Shown in pieces: positions 1-7,636 of a stretch of 64,000 nt of DNA. Position 1 is the stretch's first letter, and every line of letters begins with the position of its first letter. Origin of the DNA: an uncultured Lachnospiraceae bacterium. GTDB lineage: Bacteria > Bacillota > Clostridia > Lachnospirales > Lachnospiraceae. The notes beneath the pieces are model-generated. The model worked only from the letters and a program-made list of their open reading frames with translations. It did no database searches and was not told where the DNA came from. The DNA lies in assembly GCA_902794095.1 (NCBI GenBank), contig CADBFZ010000010.1, forward strand, positions 1-64,000, read 5' to 3'. The translations under genes were made by a program, and so were the position numbers.

Positions 1-305
1 ATACCAATTACCTCTTTAGAATTATGAGCTAAATATAAACCAATTGAACCAACACCACAATAAGCATCTAATACTCTTTCCTTAAAGCTTAGCTTACAAG
101 CCTTTAATACAACATCATACATTGCTTCTGCTTGAGCTGAGTTTAATTGGAAGAATGTATTAGGATAGATTTGATATTTAATCTTACCTAATGTTTCAAT
201 GATATAAGGCTTACCCTCTAATAATTCGATATCCTTACCAATGATTTCAGCACCAGAATCTAATGAATCATTAACTGATCTATAAACACCAATTACATTC
301 TTAAA
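1..305 (-). other. Foreign low-GC segment encoding part of an RlmD-type 23S rRNA (uracil-5)-methyltransferase
   Basis: These bases are about 30% GC and use TTA for nearly all leucines, whereas the adjoining GH43 part is mid-40s % GC and uses CTT/CTC. The translated minus-strand piece (about 100 residues) begins near KNVIGVYRSVND, includes the YPNTFFQLNSAQAE motif and the SAM-binding DAYCGVGSIG motif, and continues beyond base 1. These are the central and catalytic regions of RlmD/RumA proteins. The N-terminal TRAM half is absent. The join lies near 300-316. It is in frame, but the two protein families have no known relationship, so an assembly or amplification chimera at the contig end is the simplest reading. 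Confidence 0.75.
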
Positions 306-1601
306 CTCTGCTACCTTCTCGGAACCTGCAAATACACAGATTCCCATTCCGTTCTCACTTCTTGCGGTAACGGTTACTGAAGATGCACCCTGAGTACCGA
401 AATCAGCGCCTTCAACGCTCATCCAGCTGCCGTTTTCTTCGGGAGAAACAAGCATCTCACCTGCAAAGAGCTTCTTATCGGTAGTTCCTTCAAGGTATTC
501 TACAGTCTTAAGTCCTGCCATGGATGCAAATGTAGCTGCGGGAACACAGGCATAAGGATCAAAGCTTCCAACCTGAGCTACACCCTTTCTGGTTCCGGTT
601 GACTTAGCGGGAGCTCCGTCTGCACCTAAGTTAATCTCATCAACATTGGTACTTCTGAATCCACCGTCCAGTCCCATGTACTCCTCAAGGATACGGCTGT
701 GGTATGCGATGTAATACTTGCCCCCAAATTCGAACATGCAGTGGTGGTTATTGCCGCCTCTTCCGAAGAAGAATCCTGGATTCTTAAGAACTGCTGCTGA
801 AGGAACGAAGGGACCATCGGGCTTATCGGATACCATGGTAAGAATCTCACCCGATTCAAATCCGAGCTTCTCGGTAGCTTCGGGAGTTACGTTGAAGTTC
901 GAGCAATATGAATAGTAATATTTTCCGTTAATCTTATTGATACCGGAATCTTCGAAGAGATATGCTACATTCTCGATGGGCTTGGGATCCTCTGCAAGAT
1001 GGATCATGTCATCGGTAAGTCTTACTACTCTTGCGGTTCCGGGATTTGCAGCCTTGTCATCCGAAGGAACTCCTCCGCCGATGTAGAGCCAGCCTGTTCC
1101 GTCATCATCTACCAAAACTGCGGGATCAAAGAGCCAGGTTACAGATGCGCAGTTGGGGGTATCTCTTGATACGAGAGGTCCGTTAATATGATCGACAAAA
1201 GGGCCGGTGGGACTGTCTGAAGAAAGAACCGCGATTCCGTTGCCGCTGTTTGCAAAATAAAGGAAGAACTTGTCCTTACCGTCTATGTTCTTCCAGCATG
1301 CTGCGGGTGCCCATGAATTACCGCCCCATGTTGCAATACCGTCTTTACCTGCAGCATATACAACGCCGTGGTCCGTCCAGTTAACAAGGTCTGCAGAAGA
1401 AGCAACACTGATGGTATTGATCTTGCTGTAATTATTCTCGGTGAGCTTTCCTGCCTCGTCATAAGTAAGGATGTCACACGTCATATACATGTAAACCCTG
1501 TCCTTATAGACCATAGCGAAAGGATCCGCACCGAAACGCTGTGTCATGATCGGGTTATGATCTCCCGCAGGCTTGAAGCTCTTGATCGTATTATTATCCA
1601 T
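1..1601 (-). CDS. GH43 glycosidase (arabinofuranosidase/xylosidase type) with CBM6-like tail, fused at its 3' end to an RlmD fragment; runs off the left edge
   Basis: Minus-strand frame open from ATG at 1601 to base 3. Residues 1-~330 read as a GH43 five-bladed propeller: early GADPFAMVY carries the catalytic base Asp, LFDPAVLVDDDG the pKa-modulating Asp, FEDSGINK the probable acid Glu. Residues ~370-433 (VEGADFGTQGASSVTV) look like a CBM6 module, as in XynD-type arabinoxylan arabinofuranohydrolases. No signal peptide, so probably cytoplasmic. AAAGGGA precedes the ATG. From about residue 434 the frame changes abruptly into an RlmD/RumA-type rRNA uracil methyltransferase (NTFFQLNSAQAEAMYD, then VLDAYCGVGSIGLYLA, the SAM site). 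Base composition and codon use change at the same point, so the GH43 C-terminus is probably not natural here. Last gene of the glycan locus. Exact substrate is not resolvable. Confidence 0.85.
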   Translation of the reverse strand, partial: MDNNTIKSFKPAGDHNPIMTQRFGADPFAMVYKDRVYMYMTCDILTYDEAGKLTENNYSKINTISVASSADLVNWTDHGVVYAAGKDGIATWGGNSWAPAACWKNIDGKDKFFLYFANSGNGIAVLSSDSPTGPFVDHINGPLVSRDTPNCASVTWLFDPAVLVDDDGTGWLYIGGGVPSDDKAANPGTARVVRLTDDMIHLAEDPKPIENVAYLFEDSGINKINGKYYYSYCSNFNVTPEATEKLGFESGEILTMVSDKPDGPFVPSAAVLKNPGFFFGRGGNNHHCMFEFGGKYYIAYHSRILEEYMGLDGGFRSTNVDEINLGADGAPAKSTGTRKGVAQVGSFDPYACVPAATFASMAGLKTVEYLEGTTDKKLFAGEMLVSPEENGSWMSVEGADFGTQGASSVTVTARSENGMGICVFAGSEKVAEFKNVIGVYRSVNDSLDSGAEIIGKDIELLEGKPYIIETLGKIKYQIYPNTFFQLNSAQAEAMYDVVLKACKLSFKERVLDAYCGVGSIGLYLAHNSKEVIG

Positions 1602-1691
1602 ATTTATCCCTTTCCCCGGATGCTTTTTGTACCCGTAATGCACCCGTTACAATACCTGTTTATTATCCCACGAGGGTAGAATCCATGCAAT

Positions 1692-1730
1692 AAAAAAGGA
1701 CTTCCACCCGCATATTTGGGTGAAAGTCCG
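1692..1730 (-). terminator. Rho-independent terminator after the FliD-like gene
   Basis: A hairpin with arms 1698-1709 and 1718-1729 (GGACTTcCACCC against GGGTGaAAGTCC) is followed on the minus strand by a U-run from 1697 to 1692. It sits 14 bases past the stop codon of the gene at 1744 and before the GH43 start at 1601, so GH43 probably has its own promoter or depends on read-through. Confidence 0.8.
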
Positions 1731-1743
1731 CATTATTTAATCA

Positions 1744-2457
1744 TCAGGTAGCGGTATCAAAGAAATATCCGCCTGCGCCATAAGCTGTTGTTCCGGAACC
1801 GTTATAAAGTGAGCTTCTGGTAGCTGCGTAAGAAGCGTTGCTCTGAACCATTCCGGCAGATACGCTCACGCTGTATCCGTAAGAAGATTTCTCTGCAAAC
1901 AGATCCTTGATATCGGATGCATCGGCTGCTTTAAGCTTCTCTTCGTCAATCTCGATCTTGCCGTCTTTCCTGGCAATAAGTCCCATGGAATCCATCTTCT
2001 CGGTGTATCCGTTTGAAAGGGAACTTAAAACGGTGATTCTGCTGGAGATTGAGGAATCGTTTACCACATCCTTATCGGCAGCAGCTTCAATCATTGAGTT
2101 ATAGCTCTTTACGAAGCCCTTGACTGCGGAAACAAGAAGATCGGTATCTTCCTTGGTTGCCTTCTGGATCTTCTCGATGGAATCCTGAACGGCACCTGCA
2201 GCCTCGGATAACTTATTGTAGCTTTCGGAAGAAGTATTCTTACCGGTAGCCTTTTTAACATCCTTGGAAACAATCTTGGCAGCACTCTCGGAAGTCTTGT
2301 CCTCAGCATAGTAAGCTTTCATGAGCTTGCCGTATGCTCCGCTCTTTACAAGACCGTAGTCTTTGAGCCAGCTCATTGAATTAAATGAATCATTCTTAGC
2401 TGATATTCCCGAGAAAAGAGAACTGTAATCAGTTTTAGCCTGTATATTTATACTCAT
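1744..2457 (-). CDS. FliD/hook-associated-protein-like small protein, function unassigned
   Basis: A 237-residue protein starting at MSINIQAKTDYSSLFSG. The start at 2457 is chosen because GGAGGTGGAG lies about 8 bases upstream; a 21-residue longer frame has no ribosome site. No signal peptide or membrane segment. The N-terminus (SINIQAKTDYSSLF) and a helical Ser/Ala/Lys-rich middle are followed by DLLVSAVKGFVKSYNSMIEA and a segment with IDEEKLKAADASDIKDLF, which resemble the C-terminal part of flagellar cap protein FliD (late domains pairing a MIEAAN-like helix with KLDEAKL-type sequence). Residues ~195-237 are Ser/Tyr/Gly rich. It is flanked by hairpins on both sides, so it is a single-gene unit inside the glycan locus. 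No other flagellar gene is in the window. The family call is tentative. Confidence 0.65.
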   Translation of the reverse strand: MSINIQAKTDYSSLFSGISAKNDSFNSMSWLKDYGLVKSGAYGKLMKAYYAEDKTSESAAKIVSKDVKKATGKNTSSESYNKLSEAAGAVQDSIEKIQKATKEDTDLLVSAVKGFVKSYNSMIEAAADKDVVNDSSISSRITVLSSLSNGYTEKMDSMGLIARKDGKIEIDEEKLKAADASDIKDLFAEKSSYGYSVSVSAGMVQSNASYAATRSSLYNGSGTTAYGAGGYFFDTAT

Positions 2458-2577
2458 AGGCTCCACCTCCGGCATCCATGCCAATAAAAAGCGGTCCGAC
2501 CGCAACATATGCTCCTTCACCCTAAAAATACCATTTTATAGCGCTTCCTGTAAAGAAATTTTTACTGTTATAGACAA

Positions 2578-2627
2578 GGAGCCTGTCCCCTTTGTCACAC
2601 CGAAGGTATGACGGCAGGACAGGCCCC
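2578..2627 (-). terminator. Terminator-like nested hairpin after GH31
   Basis: GGAGCCTGTCC at 2578-2588 pairs with GGACAGGCCCC around 2617-2627, enclosing a smaller GTCACACC/GGTATGAC hairpin. It lies 17 bases beyond the GH31 stop. The following U-run on the minus strand is poor (TTGTCTAT), so termination could be partial. Confidence 0.55.
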
Positions 2628-2643
2628 ATAGTCACATATACAT

Positions 2644-4638
2644 TTATTTTCTCTTGAAGACGGGAATGGATTCGATGGGTGCTGCAGCAGTGATGGTCTG
2701 AGCGCCGTCATAAACCTTGCCGTCACGGATATCTTCCCACTTGCCGGCAGGGAGATATACCTGTCTTTCTCTCATACCTTCGAACATTACGGGAGCAACG
2801 AGGTAATCGCTTCCGAACATGTACTGATCATCCAGATCCCAGCACTTCTCATCCTCGGGGAACTCATAGAACATAGTTCTCATAAGAGGTGATCCGTTTT
2901 CTGAAGCTTCATCATAAAGAGACTTGATATAGTCCTTAAGGCTCCATCTGAGCTTGAGGTTATCGGTCATGATCTTCTGAGCCTCTTCTCCGTAGCTCCA
3001 GATCTCATTGGGCTGGCCTGTATGGAGATATCCGCCGCCCCAGTCTCTGTTATCAAGAGCAGGTATTGTGAAAGGTCCCCTGTCACCGTGAAGTCTTAAG
3101 ATGGGGGTAAATACTGCCCACTCATACCACCTTACGAGAAGTTCCTTAAAATAATCAGTGAAAACATCACTTTCCATGAATCCGCCGATATCAGTGGTCC
3201 ACCAGGGAATTCCCGCAAGTCCGATATCAAGTCCGCCTCTTACGGAATTCTGAAGTGCTTCGAAGGATGAATATATATCTCCGCTCCACATAAGAGTTCC
3301 GTACTTGGGTGATCCTGCCCAGCCGCAGCGAAGAAGGTTAACTACCTGCTTCTTCTCATCGAGTTCCTTCTCACCTTCGAAGAATCCCTGAGCATAGCAC
3401 TTGGGATAGACACAGCTGACTTCAGCACCGGGTCCGAGGTAGTATCTGTAGTTGTCAAAATCATATGCGGCAAGATCGGGCTCAGCATTATCGAGCCAGA
3501 ACATATCGATGCCGTAATCGTAGTAATTCTTCTTGCACTTCTCCCATACATACTTTCTTGCTTCGGGATTGGTAGCATCAAAAACAACACAGTCGCCCTG
3601 GTAATCGTAGGTTCCGTTCGTTCCCTTCTCGGTTCTCATAAGAAGGCCTCTGTCCCACATCTCGCCGAAGTTCTCGCTCTTCTTATCAACGGAAGGCCAT
3701 ACGGATACCATGACCTTGATGCCGTAGGAATGGAGCTCATCAACCATTGCCTTGGGATCAGGCCAGTACTCTTTGTCGAATTTCCAATCGCCCTGAAGAG
3801 TCCAGTGGAAGAAGTCGATGACGATTACATCGATCTTGATTCCGAGTTCCTGATACTTTCTTGCAACGGTGAGAACTTCGTCCTGGGTTCTGTATCTGAG
3901 TTTGCACTGCCAAAGTCCGAGAAGGTCTTCGGGCATTTCGGGTGCACGTCCCACTACCTCGGTGTAGTTCTCAATGATTGCTTTGGGTGAATCGTCTGTG
4001 GTAATCCAAAGGTCGAATTCCTTGGATGCATCCGCAACCCACTCCGTCATATTTTTACCGAAGGTTACATTACCTACTGCTGGATTGTTCCAGAGAAGTC
4101 CGTAACCTTTGTTGGAGATTTCAAAAGGAATGGAAGTCTGAGCGTTGCGCTGTGCAAGCTCGAGAGTTGTTCCCTTAAGTTCGATAAACGGATTCTGGTA
4201 AACTCCCATTCCGTAGATCTTCTCACCTGCGATGGGCTCGAAACGAAGTGTGAGCTTGAAGTCACCGTTTAAGTGGGGCTTGTACTCTCTTCCCACTCTC
4301 TTAAAGCAGCTTACGGCATTGTTCTCGGTTCCGCCGTAGTTGCTGTAGTACTCTCTCATCAAAAACTCATCGTTCTTGTAATAAGTAATGATGCCTTCAG
4401 AGCTGATGGATGCGGAAGTTAAACCATTCTTGATAAAGGATCTTTCTTCCGTGATCTTAATCTCGGCACCGGTCTTGTCTGAAGACAACTCATCCTTGGG
4501 ACAAAGTGCCCAGAGATTACCGGTAAACTCGTTGTTTCTTGTAGCTCTGATACGGAGTGCATTCTTACCCCAACCCTCGATCCTTACGATCTCCCCGCGC
4601 TTCTTAAAAATAAGTGCATTTCTGTCCTGATAAAACAT
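2644..4638 (-). CDS. GH31 glycosidase, probable alpha-xylosidase
   Basis: A 664-residue cytoplasmic protein (no signal peptide). An N-terminal beta-sandwich (1-~230) precedes the (beta/alpha)8 barrel: VIVIDFFHWTLQGDW (271-285), then FWLDNAEPD with the expected nucleophile Asp383, then WSGDIYSSFEAL with the expected acid/base Asp454, then GIPWWTTDIGGF. GH31 enzymes retain alpha configuration at non-reducing ends. The WLDNAEPD form and the neighbouring fucosidase and GH43 favour alpha-xylosidase (de-xylosylation of xyloglucan oligosaccharides) over alpha-glucosidase, an inference from context. AAGGAGG with a 5-base spacer fixes the start. It lies 17 bases after the GH29 fusion gene with no terminator between, so the two are co-transcribed. 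Confidence 0.88.
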   Translation of the reverse strand: MFYQDRNALIFKKRGEIVRIEGWGKNALRIRATRNNEFTGNLWALCPKDELSSDKTGAEIKITEERSFIKNGLTSASISSEGIITYYKNDEFLMREYYSNYGGTENNAVSCFKRVGREYKPHLNGDFKLTLRFEPIAGEKIYGMGVYQNPFIELKGTTLELAQRNAQTSIPFEISNKGYGLLWNNPAVGNVTFGKNMTEWVADASKEFDLWITTDDSPKAIIENYTEVVGRAPEMPEDLLGLWQCKLRYRTQDEVLTVARKYQELGIKIDVIVIDFFHWTLQGDWKFDKEYWPDPKAMVDELHSYGIKVMVSVWPSVDKKSENFGEMWDRGLLMRTEKGTNGTYDYQGDCVVFDATNPEARKYVWEKCKKNYYDYGIDMFWLDNAEPDLAAYDFDNYRYYLGPGAEVSCVYPKCYAQGFFEGEKELDEKKQVVNLLRCGWAGSPKYGTLMWSGDIYSSFEALQNSVRGGLDIGLAGIPWWTTDIGGFMESDVFTDYFKELLVRWYEWAVFTPILRLHGDRGPFTIPALDNRDWGGGYLHTGQPNEIWSYGEEAQKIMTDNLKLRWSLKDYIKSLYDEASENGSPLMRTMFYEFPEDEKCWDLDDQYMFGSDYLVAPVMFEGMRERQVYLPAGKWEDIRDGKVYDGAQTITAAAPIESIPVFKRK

Positions 4639-4655
4639 TGTACCCTCCTTATGTT

Positions 4656-7562
4656 TTATTGTAATTCAATCCTGAAAACGACAGGCATGTCGTCTTCGAA
4701 TTTGTGATCGGTCCTGATATCAAGTCCGTTATCAAGATGATCCCAGTTAACTTCCTTGCCATCCGCCAGCAGGACGACTTTGGAAATAATACCTTTGTAT
4801 GATGAGCTTCCGTCCTCACCTTTCTTAGCCATACTCTTAATGAAGTAATGACCGTCGGATGAAGGCTTCATAGCAGCTGCGTAGATATGCCCATCCTTTT
4901 CGGTGAATCTGAAATCCTCGGATGTATAATCGAGAACTTCAGCATCTTTGAATCCGCCCTCTTCTCTGTTAACGGCGCCTTCTCCGTAAACCTTATAAGG
5001 TTTGCTTCCGAAGATCATATCGCCGTTTTTATCCAGCCACTTTCCGATTCCGAGAAGTACATTCTTCTCTTCATCGCAAAGAGTACCGTCAGCCTTGGGA
5101 CCTACATTAAGCAGCAGGTTTCCGTTCTTGGATACGATATCGACGAGTTCCTTAACAACCTCACCTGCACTCTTATAATCCGCATCCTTAACATATCCCC
5201 ATGACTGTCTGCAAATGGGAGTGTCGGACTGCCAGATGTAAGCTGCTGCGCCTGAAAGGCCGCCTCTTTCGATATCTCTTACGCATGCTCCGGGACCGAA
5301 TGCATCCGACTTTGCAACCATGATGCCATTAAGTCCCTTGGACTCCATAACGTTGTAGTAGTAAGCTGCAGCCTTCTTAAGATAAGGCTTAAGTGCGGTA
5401 TGTCCTATCCACCAGTCAAAATAGATAACCTCGGGAAGGAACTTATCTACCATCTCACAGACTCTTACAAGCCAGTCCTGCATGAACTCTTCCGAAGGAG
5501 CGGGCTCTACATTGAAGTCCTGGAAATCATCGGGATCCGGCATAGAAGGCCAATAGAAATCTCCGCGCTTGAATTCTCCTTTGATATCACTGTCGGTCTT
5601 ACGTCCGTTTCCAAGGAACCACCAGTGCTCGATTCTGTGTGATGAAATACCGAATCTTACTCCGTACTTTTCCGCGGACTCCTGAAGAAGAGCATCAATA
5701 TCCTTGCAGGGTCCCTTTTCAAATGCATTCCAGTGGGAGACTTTACTCTTATACATCTGGAATCCGTCGTGGTGTTCACCTACGGGAATGACATACTTTG
5801 CACCGGACTTCTTAAAGACATCCATCCATGCATCGGGATCAAACTTTGCTCCCTTGAAACGGTCTATGTAATCGATATATCCGGTCTCTGAAAGAGGTCC
5901 GTACTTCTCGACATGATGCTTATTCTCTTCACTGCCTTCGGTGTACATGTTGCGGGGATACCACTCGTTCATGTATTCCTCTGAAGTAAATACACCCCAG
6001 TGAATGAATATTCCAAATCTTGATTCGGCAAACCACTTCGGAACTTCTTTCTTACTGAGTGATGACCAGTCATCACTGTAAGGTCCCTGCTTGATTACTG
6101 AATTTATTCTCTTAATCTCAGATGCAAGATCCAAGAGATCATCACACGATTCGTCGTCAGTTTCTTCAGCAACTTCTTCCTCGGATGTTTTCTCATCGGA
6201 AGAGTCATCGCCTGTTTTCTTTTCCGAAGGTTCTTCGGATTCATCTTCTACGGAATCGGCAAGGTCGATGATATCGAGTCCCTCTTCTTCCTCAGACTTA
6301 TCCTTCTTAAGATCATCTTCATCGGGATCTTTTCTGCGGGATAAAACAGCACCGGCAACGATCATGATCACTGCAAGAACCGCAATTCCTATTCCAAGAA
6401 TGAGTCCGTTATCTGTCTTCTCCTCTACAGGTGCAGGCTCGGAAGCAGGTGCATCGGGAGTTGCGGTAACTTCGGGAGAAGGTGTAACCTCTTCGGGAAT
6501 TATCTCGGGTTCGGGCTCGGGTTCTACGGGAACTTCATAGAGAGAAACGATCGTGATCATGTATTCGATCTTGGTAACACCTGCGAACAGATCATGCTCA
6601 ACAGTTCCTGTTCCTGCTTCATCACATCCGCCGTAAAGTCTCCATGAGTTTTCTACGCCGCCAACAGCTTCCTGCCATGCCTTTGCGGTAAGAGTATCAT
6701 CAAGTGCGATGATCGAGCCGTCTATGTTAAGTGCAACGATTACATCTACTTTACTGAATTCTTTTCCTTCTTCGGGAATTATCACGGGGGATATGAAGTA
6801 TGCGTGACGAAGTGCCGAAGGAAGTGTAAGTGTAACGGTTATGGTATCTCCTGCCTTAGCTGTGGCAGTTACTTCTTCGATGTCTCCTGCATTTGATTCA
6901 TTGCCTTCTCCGTAATAGATAAGGCCGTGATCTCCGCTTTCTGCCAAGTCTCCGTCAAAAGCGATGTAGACGGTTGCATCGCCTTCATACTCAGGACCAA
7001 GTTCATCAGCGGAATTAATGGTAATGGTATATTCGATGGTTGTTGCGCCTTTGAAAGCATTCGCGTCAACAAACTTCATAACACCTTCTTCGATACCGCC
7101 ATAGAGACGCCATGCGGTCTTGTAACCTTCTTTGGCCGACTCCCATCCATCGGGAATCTCAGCGGTTTCGTCACGGGTTATCTCTACATCTTCTCCGTTA
7201 ACTTTAAGAGAAACATCAGCTGTGACATTTGCGATTGCAATGTTGTCATACTGAGATACGACTACGGGTGCTATATCGTAAACGCCTGTTACTTCTTCGG
7301 GGAATGTAAGTGATACCGTTACGGTATCTCCAACCTTGGCACTTGCGGTGGTCGCGGTTATATCTCCGGTAACTTCTTTATCGGGACCGTTAAATAAAAA
7401 TCCTCTGTCTCCTGCCGCAGCTCCCGATCCGGTAAAAGAAATAAAGACGGTAAGATCTTCTTCATAGGGTTCCGCTGCCTTTGCGGGCATAGGCGGAATC
7501 ATCAAAAAAGCCGTCAAAAGAGCAAGTAAAGCTGCTCCTGTTTTACGAAACATGTATTTCAT
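4656..7562 (-). CDS. Membrane-spanning fusion: secreted duplicated beta-domains, TM, acidic linker, GH29 alpha-L-fucosidase
   Basis: 968 residues. Signal peptide 1-~29 (ending MPAKA). Two homologous beta-rich repeats at ~33-188 and ~193-345, each with xVFIxFxGxxxxxGDxG, KxGDTxTVxLTxP and WRLYGG. Pro/Glu-rich linker 346-383. TM helix 386-408 followed by SRRKD (stop-transfer signal). Very acidic Ser/Glu linker 410-485. GH29 domain ~496-968 with FGIFIHWG, VGEHHDGF and VIYFDWWIG, where Asp716 is the expected nucleophile. By the positive-inside rule the catalytic domain would be cytoplasmic and the repeats extracellular. GH29 removes alpha-L-fucose. The repeats are unrecognised and could bind glycan or the wall. 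No internal start with a ribosome site is evident before the GH29 part. A terminator hairpin separates it from GH94 upstream. Confidence 0.85.
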   Translation of the reverse strand: MKYMFRKTGAALLALLTAFLMIPPMPAKAAEPYEEDLTVFISFTGSGAAAGDRGFLFNGPDKEVTGDITATTASAKVGDTVTVSLTFPEEVTGVYDIAPVVVSQYDNIAIANVTADVSLKVNGEDVEITRDETAEIPDGWESAKEGYKTAWRLYGGIEEGVMKFVDANAFKGATTIEYTITINSADELGPEYEGDATVYIAFDGDLAESGDHGLIYYGEGNESNAGDIEEVTATAKAGDTITVTLTLPSALRHAYFISPVIIPEEGKEFSKVDVIVALNIDGSIIALDDTLTAKAWQEAVGGVENSWRLYGGCDEAGTGTVEHDLFAGVTKIEYMITIVSLYEVPVEPEPEPEIIPEEVTPSPEVTATPDAPASEPAPVEEKTDNGLILGIGIAVLAVIMIVAGAVLSRRKDPDEDDLKKDKSEEEEGLDIIDLADSVEDESEEPSEKKTGDDSSDEKTSEEEVAEETDDESCDDLLDLASEIKRINSVIKQGPYSDDWSSLSKKEVPKWFAESRFGIFIHWGVFTSEEYMNEWYPRNMYTEGSEENKHHVEKYGPLSETGYIDYIDRFKGAKFDPDAWMDVFKKSGAKYVIPVGEHHDGFQMYKSKVSHWNAFEKGPCKDIDALLQESAEKYGVRFGISSHRIEHWWFLGNGRKTDSDIKGEFKRGDFYWPSMPDPDDFQDFNVEPAPSEEFMQDWLVRVCEMVDKFLPEVIYFDWWIGHTALKPYLKKAAAYYYNVMESKGLNGIMVAKSDAFGPGACVRDIERGGLSGAAAYIWQSDTPICRQSWGYVKDADYKSAGEVVKELVDIVSKNGNLLLNVGPKADGTLCDEEKNVLLGIGKWLDKNGDMIFGSKPYKVYGEGAVNREEGGFKDAEVLDYTSEDFRFTEKDGHIYAAAMKPSSDGHYFIKSMAKKGEDGSSSYKGIISKVVLLADGKEVNWDHLDNGLDIRTDHKFEDDMPVVFRIELQ

Positions 7563-7586
7563 AATAAAACATCCTCATAAAAATAC

Positions 7587-7620
7587 CCCCGGGAGAATGC
7601 ACCATGCACTCTCCCACGGG
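7587..7620 (-). terminator. Rho-independent terminator between GH94 and GH29 genes
   Basis: Imperfect stem (CCCGTGGGAGAGTGCA against TGCATTCTCCCGGGGG on the minus strand) with a three-base loop, followed on the minus strand by TATTTTTATG. It starts 17 bases after the GH94 stop, so GH94 is transcribed separately or with partial read-through into the GH29-GH31 pair. Confidence 0.75.
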
Positions 7621-7636
7621 TTTATTTATCAGACTA

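Noticed and set aside
2480-2577. Possible sigma-28 flagellar promoter upstream of the FliD-like gene
   Set aside because: TAAA and CGCTATAA are present but match the consensus poorly and at the wrong spacing.
6091-6540. Plus-strand frame rich in Ser opposite the GH29 fusion
   Set aside because: It is the antisense reading of the acidic Glu/Asp/Ser linker codons; no ribosome site or homology.
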